A stretch of DNA of 64,000 bases, from NCBI GenBank assembly GCA_916700875.1, contig CAKAKS010000039.1, positions 9,663,544-9,727,543 on the forward strand, given 5' to 3'. Both the position numbers and the translations under genes were made by a program. The notes beneath the pieces were generated by a model that was not told where the DNA came from, did not search any database, and saw only the letters and a list, made by a program, of their open reading frames with translations. The stretch is from Sebastes aleutianus. Its lineage: Eukaryota; Chordata; Actinopteri; Perciformes; Sebastidae. Below, piece after piece: positions 58,736-64,000 of this stretch. Position 1 is the first letter of the stretch, and each line of letters opens with the position of its first letter.

Positions 58736-59589
58736 TAGAGCGGTGAAGTCCCTCCCCTCCGGTGGACCACCATGGGACCTTATTTCAGAAAAGTGTGGTT
58801 GTCAACGGCAAGAGACAAATATTTGTTTTGATACCTGCTCTTTAATAGAGCAGTGGCTTAACTACTGTATAATATTACTAATAAAAGTCTGATTGTTTTG
58901 GCACATTTTTACTCGTAAAGTTAAAAAAACAGGAAGGACCTTTTTATCCGTCTACCTGAAGCTGTGATCAGTCACATCAGTATGTTGCTAAAGGGCACTT
59001 TGCCTGTCCACGATGTCACTTCCTGCATCAGCTCCCACCTCCTAACGTGAGTAAGCCCGCAGAGATCAAGCAGCTTTTCGTGGCCTTTTCCTTTAAACCG
59101 ACCTCTGACCTGCGCTACGCCACCGCTCATTTAAAACACATCATTAAGAGAAGAAGCCGAGACGAGGGCGAGTCGCCGCCGCTTCCCTTCAACGTGCTGA
59201 ATTAAGAGCCAAATATAGAGAGAGCAGAGTGGTGGCATTTCAATGACATTTCAGTTTGTTCTCCGGCATAAAAACACTTTTATACCTTCAGCAAATCCTG
59301 CAGACTGACTCAGATCAGGTTTATTCATCAGAGACATTAATGTCTTCATTCCTCTGACATATGAGCTGTAGGCAGACGCCGCAGAGAAAAGTCACTCACG
59401 GAGCAGGAAGGAACAGACGATGTGGGTATTTAGCAGAACACACCAAGTAATTCTTTTTAAACTGACTGTTGGGGTCATTTAACTGAGTAAGAGAGGTTTT
59501 TTAGTCATTTATTTCAGGTGGTATTTCCACATTCATTGCTTTTAGAGACGCAGAAAAACAACAACTGATAAACAGACCAAACACCAACC

Positions 59590-59990
59590 CCGTCTCCTAG
59601 AACAGTGATTCTCAAAGTGATTGGAGACCGATGCACGGGGTAGCCTACCCTCTCTTGTGTTACTTTTGGACGGACCGGGGACGGCGTGTCAATATACGCT
59701 CGTTACGTGCATGGTGTCTTTTCAAAATGAACTTCCATATTCACAGAAAGTTGGGTTTAGGCAACACAACCACTTAGTTAGGGTTAGGAAACGGTCGTTG
59801 TTGATGTTAACTTCACTGAATAGCGACTCACGGGACTCACAAGACTGACGATACCGACGAGTCACTTCACTAAAGACTGACATTACAAAATAAGTCAACG
59901 TTTTCTAGTTTTTAGTTTCACACGGGATACGAATACCGGTCTCCTGGTTGAAAGTCGACCACCTCTCCCACCCGCCCTGAGTGGACTCTC
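59590..59990. repeat. Dispersed repeat (GATGCACGGGGTAGCCTACC type)
   Basis: Contains GGGTTTAGGCAACACAACC and, at its end, ACACGGGATACGAATACCGG. The end is the inverse of 32085-32150, which supports a dispersed family. Confidence 0.55.
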
Positions 59991-60690
59991 ACACTATTAA
60001 TTATGTCAAATGAATAAATTATTTAATTGTGATTAATCACATGATTGTCCATAGTTAATCATGATTAATCTGTTCAAAATGTACCTTAAAGGGAGATTTG
60101 TCAAGTATTTAATACTCTTATCAACATGGGAGTGGGCAAATATGCTGCTTTATGCAAATGTATGAATATATTTATAATTGGAAATCAATTAACAACACAA
60201 AACAATGAAGAATATTGTCCAGAAACCCTCACAGGTACTGCATTTAGCATAAAAAATATGCTCAAATTATAACATGACAAACTGCAGCCCAACAGACAAC
60301 AACAGCTGTCAGTGTGTCAGTGTGCTGACTTGACTATGAGTTGCCCCAAACTGCATGTGATTATCATAAAGTGGGCATGTCTGTAAAGGGGAAACTCGTG
60401 GGTACCCATAGAACCCGTTTTCATTCACATATCTGGAGGTCAGAGGTCAAGGGACCCCTTTGAAAACAGCCATGCCAGTTTTTCCTCACCAAAATTGAGT
60501 ATAAGATTGGAACATTATTTATCCTTCTTCACGACAAGCTAGTATGACATGGTTGGTACCAATGGCTTCATTAGATTTTTCTAGTTTCATATGATACCAG
60601 TATCTTCACTCTAAAACTGAGCCTGACACAACCTTTGAAAGATAGATTGCGTTAATGTGTTAAAGAAATGAATGGCGTTCAAACTTAATA
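59990..60690 (+). mobile_element. hAT-like nonautonomous element, direct copy
   Basis: The most complete member in the window. It shares AGTATTTAATACTCTTATCA, CTGCTTTATGCAAATGTATG and GCATGTGATTATCATAAAG (allowing for small changes) with the copies at 23720, 37060 and 62280. Confidence 0.8.
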
Positions 60691-62279
60691 CTACATCACT
60701 TGCTCCAACCGTCATAACGCCGCGGATGGGTTTGTTTACATTGGAGTTAACTGAAAGCCGGGTTTGTCACACTGAGCTAAATAATGCCGCCGTGCGTCGT
60801 TTTCCGATGTCGAGGGGCGCTAACCAAACAGCAGTATTTGACGGGTTTGGAGTGGTTTGGATCGGGTCGGATCAAACCAGGCTGTTCCTCAGCTGATGGC
60901 GGATCACCGACTCCTCGTGATGAATTTCATCATGACTTCAAAGGCTAAACTGAGACTTATGTAGATCAGCGATCTCACCATATGATAAATCTCGTCGACT
61001 GGCTTCCCCTCTTTCTGTTTGCTTCCATCCGGCAGGATTTACTGCAGGCCAGCATCTCTATCGCTGTTTGCCCATCAAAACCCTCCCTGATAATTACAAA
61101 ATGATGGAGGATGGAGAATCCACTTCAAAGAGCCCCTGTTGAGACGAAGCCCAGCTTTTAGAAAAAAAAACATCCAGCTAGCCAAAAAATATCATCAGAA
61201 CAGAAAGTATCCCATAAATCCTGTTAAAGTGCTTTCCAGGAGGCGGTGGGTTGTTAGATCAGATGGCCGTATAACAGGGCCTCGGTGTGTTATAATGGTT
61301 TTTATCCAAGAAAAGAAATGTACAACGGATCCTGAACACAGACTTAAAGAAGTGTTTCAGGGGGAAGTTTTCCTGTAACTTTAAAACACCTGACGGCTCC
61401 ACTTAACATTTCCTTGTTTTTCTCTAAAAGGTGCTAATTTTCCTCCTCTTCTTCCCCCGTCTGTAAATCCTGTAAGACCTCCAGAAATCCAGCGCTCGCC
61501 CACGCGCATAATGAGAACTCTTCTCTCGCCTCACAGTCGCCCCCCAAAAACCCAACAATTAAATGTGCAACCTGCTGTTGGAGCCTTTTGTTGTTTAAAG
61601 AATGGTCAGTAATTAGCTGCATTGAGCCGAGCTCTCGGAGGAACGGTGTGTTTGCTCTGCATACCGAGTCGCATCTCGAATCCTAAACTTCACTCAGCAT
61701 TTAATGAGAAGGAAGAGACGATGCTAGAGATGACGATGGTGATGGTGATGATGGTGACGGTTTGAGGGCTGCAATTGATTTCATTGTTGATTAATCTGCA
61801 GATAATTATCAATGAATGGATTAATCTTTTGGCATGTAAAATGTAAGAAAATGGTGAACAAAACCTCATAATTTCCCTCGGCTCCAGTTAATTAATGTAT
61901 TCAAATTGCGTCCAAATTACCGCCTGACCAATACTGATGATTTGAGGTCAATACTGATTTCGATATTTGGGAGTTTAATATTTTTTTAACATAAACAATC
62001 TTGATACGCATCCCTTAGATTTGTTGTTATTTTTAAATTGTGACCAGTGGTGGAATGTAATGAAGTACCATTTAGAGGTACTTGTACTTTAATTGAGTAT
62101 TCCCATTTTATGCTACTTTCTATTTCTCCTCCACTACATTTATCTGACAGCTTTAGTTTTAGATTAATGATACAAACTATAACTTGATAAACTGATAAAT
62201 TATGATGTATTATTATAGATTAATCTACCCAGCAGTGTATAACGTAGTTGAAATGAGCTCCATCAAATAAGCTGTAGCT

Positions 62280-62815
62280 TGTCATGAAGGAGGTTAAATA
62301 ACGCTCCAAACTTACACTAAATTTTGGTGAGGAAAAACTGGCATGGCCATTTTCAAAGGGGTCCCGTGACCTCTGACCTCAAGATATGTGAATGTAAATG
62401 GGTTCTCTGGGTACCCACGAGTCTCCCCTTTACAAATATGCCCACTTTATGATAATCACATGCAGTTTGGGGCAAGTCATAGTCAAGTCAGCACACTGAC
62501 ACACTGACGGCTGTTGTTGCCTGTTGGGCTGCAGTTTGCCATGTTATGATTTGAGCATATTTTTTATGCTAAATGCAGTACCTGTGAGGGTTTCTGGACA
62601 ATATTTGTCATTGTTTTGTGTTGTTAATACATACATTTGCATAAAGTAAGCATATTTGCCCATAAGAGTATTAAATACTTGACAAATCTCCCTTTAAGGT
62701 ACATTTCGAACAGATACAAAATGTGTGATTAATTTGCGATTAATCATGATTAATTATGGACAATCATGCAATTAATCGCGATTAAATATTTTAATCGATT
62801 GACAGCTCTAAATAA
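62280..62815 (-). mobile_element. hAT-like nonautonomous element, second inverted copy
   Basis: Near-duplicate of 37200-37660, ending TTTTAATCGATTGACAGCTC. It is flanked by pieces of the GGGCTGCAACTAA-type repeat (61768-61880 and 62820-62910), so it may be nested in that element. Confidence 0.8.
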
Positions 62816-63774
62816 AACATTAGACTTCAGACTTTGAAAACCCCTGAAGACCAACGATTAATCAAGAAACTAAGTATCAATAATGAAAATAATTATTATT
62901 GCAGGCCTAGTCTTTAATGTAAGTCTGGTTTTCTCTGTAGTTGAGATGAAGTATTTAAGACTGTACAGGGTATAACTTTACACTAACTGTGATTAAATAT
63001 GCAAAACTGCTGTAATGCTCCTTTAAAAAGCATCAGTCTTCATGGAGGATGTTTTTTGCTCACATTCCCCTAAAGGAGAAAAAAGTTGTTAAATGACGTC
63101 CAGCAGCTCCAGATAATCATTACAGCAGAGAAATGATCCGACCTGACAGAGTGAGGTTTCCATCAGCAGGATGGAGAGATTTAAAGAGGAAGAAGAAGAA
63201 GAGAGAGAATGAGGCAGGCAGCTGCTTCACACGGTCATACATTAAAACTGTCGGGGTGAAGCTAACGCTGGAGCTAATGAGCGGCAGCCATGAAGATAAA
63301 TGTTGTAAACATTCCCGGCTGGTGTCGAGGTGAACTGATAGAAAAACCGACAGCGTCTCGTTGAGGATCAGAACAGGATCCGTGTGATAAACTGTGTTTT
63401 CGTGATGTTTTCACCTCACTGCTGAGAGCCTTTCATATGCTAATGTGTTCGAGGCGCAGCACGTTTTCAATTAGACCTGTTGAAGGTTGGTCTGACAAAG
63501 ACACAAGAAAATCAGACACCTGGGGCTTCATAGCGGTCTGTCTGATAAACTGTCTCACTCTCTGATGAAGAGAGACCGCCAGAGGTGGAGGAAGTACACA
63601 GATCCTTTACGTAAAGGACCAGTGTGTTGGGTCTGGTGGCATCTATAGTGGAGAGGTTGTGTTTGCCAAGCGTGTCGGAGAACTATGGTAGCTGACGTGA
63701 AAGCCAGTGTTTGGTTTGTCCGTTCTGGGCTACTGTAGAAACATGGTGGCCGTCTCCGTGAAGAGGATCTGCTC

Positions 63775-64000
63775 CCTGTAGAGCGCTCTATAGGGAGCGG
63801 ATGATGTATTTTTGTAGGCCAACCTGGATGTTAGCATTGGTTCCCTCGACAAAAAGCCATTTTTTCCATTGAGTTTTGGATTATTGCAGAAAATAAGCTC
63901 TGTGGCAAACAAACGTTTCTGATACTTCCACGTTTTGTTCAGCAAGATAATCTCCACAAATGAACGCCACTTTTGGGTCATTCCTGTTAAGCAGCAACAT
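63775..64000. mobile_element. Partial copy of the 600-bp inverted-repeat element
   Basis: Matches 58136-58350 (GATGTATTTTTGTAGGCC, TTCCCTCGACAAAAAGCC) and is cut by the end of the window. Confidence 0.65.

Larger units (their letters stand above)
39543..64000 (+). other. grm8: Large first coding intron of the receptor gene (continues past the window)
   Basis: No further receptor exon is recognised in 24 kb. The sequence is unique DNA with many dispersed repeats, described separately. Very long introns are usual for group III metabotropic receptors. Stretches where I see nothing specific include 40364-41320, 44650-45950, 49180-50050, 52630-53280 and 57160-58130. Confidence 0.7.

Overview
The window looks like a percomorph (spiny-rayed) teleost chromosome. 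It has short exons with GT-AG introns, dense fish-type repeats (a Tc1 relic, LINE tails ending in (ATCC)n, hAT-like and TTAA-type MITEs, many microsatellites), and two recognisable vertebrate gene families. I see no bacterial-type operon, CRISPR array, rRNA or tRNA.

Bases 1-31733 hold a tandem array of three plus-strand copies of an acyl-CoA thioesterase gene of the ACOT/BAAT family. Copy A enters from the left edge, so only its last six exons are present. Copy B (12624-19647) has ten exons and an intact 432-codon frame. Copy C (22752-31733) has eight exons. The family fold is an N-terminal beta-sandwich followed by an alpha/beta hydrolase with a Ser-Asp-His triad, and all three copies keep the triad. 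They differ sharply elsewhere. Copy A has a 4-base deletion that shifts the frame in exon 6. Copy C has lost exons 6 and 7 completely, which keeps the frame. The three C-termini are -SHL (A), truncated with no signal (B) and -SRL (C), so they predict different peroxisomal targeting.

Intron 5 of every copy is filled by an expanded minisatellite with core TTTTTCAGAC (2.8, 2.0 and 5.1 kb). Each unit resembles a 3' splice site, and its T-tracts recur about once per helical turn. The spacers between copies are themselves duplicated. They carry LINE 3' ends, (ATCC)n and (TA)n arrays, one solo LTR and one Tc1 relic. The LTR and Tc1 are present in only one spacer, so they postdate the duplication or mark copy-specific change.

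Bases 31734-34450 are a gene-free spacer ending in a near-palindromic 995-bp foldback element flanked by a 14-bp direct repeat. Bases 34580-35530 form a CpG-rich, promoter-like region with a plausible noncoding first exon. The first coding exon of a group III metabotropic glutamate receptor, most like grm8, lies at 39000-39542. The rest of the window to 64000 reads as the receptor's large first coding intron. It contains many dispersed repeats, two diverged minisatellite fields, a 780-bp polypurine tract and one non-repetitive stretch that could be a conserved regulatory element.

The most unusual material is the thioesterase array: a phase-0 two-exon cassette (exons 6-7) broken in one copy and deleted in another, bordered by an expanding splice-site-like satellite. 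All of this comes from reading the sequence. No alignment or database search was run.
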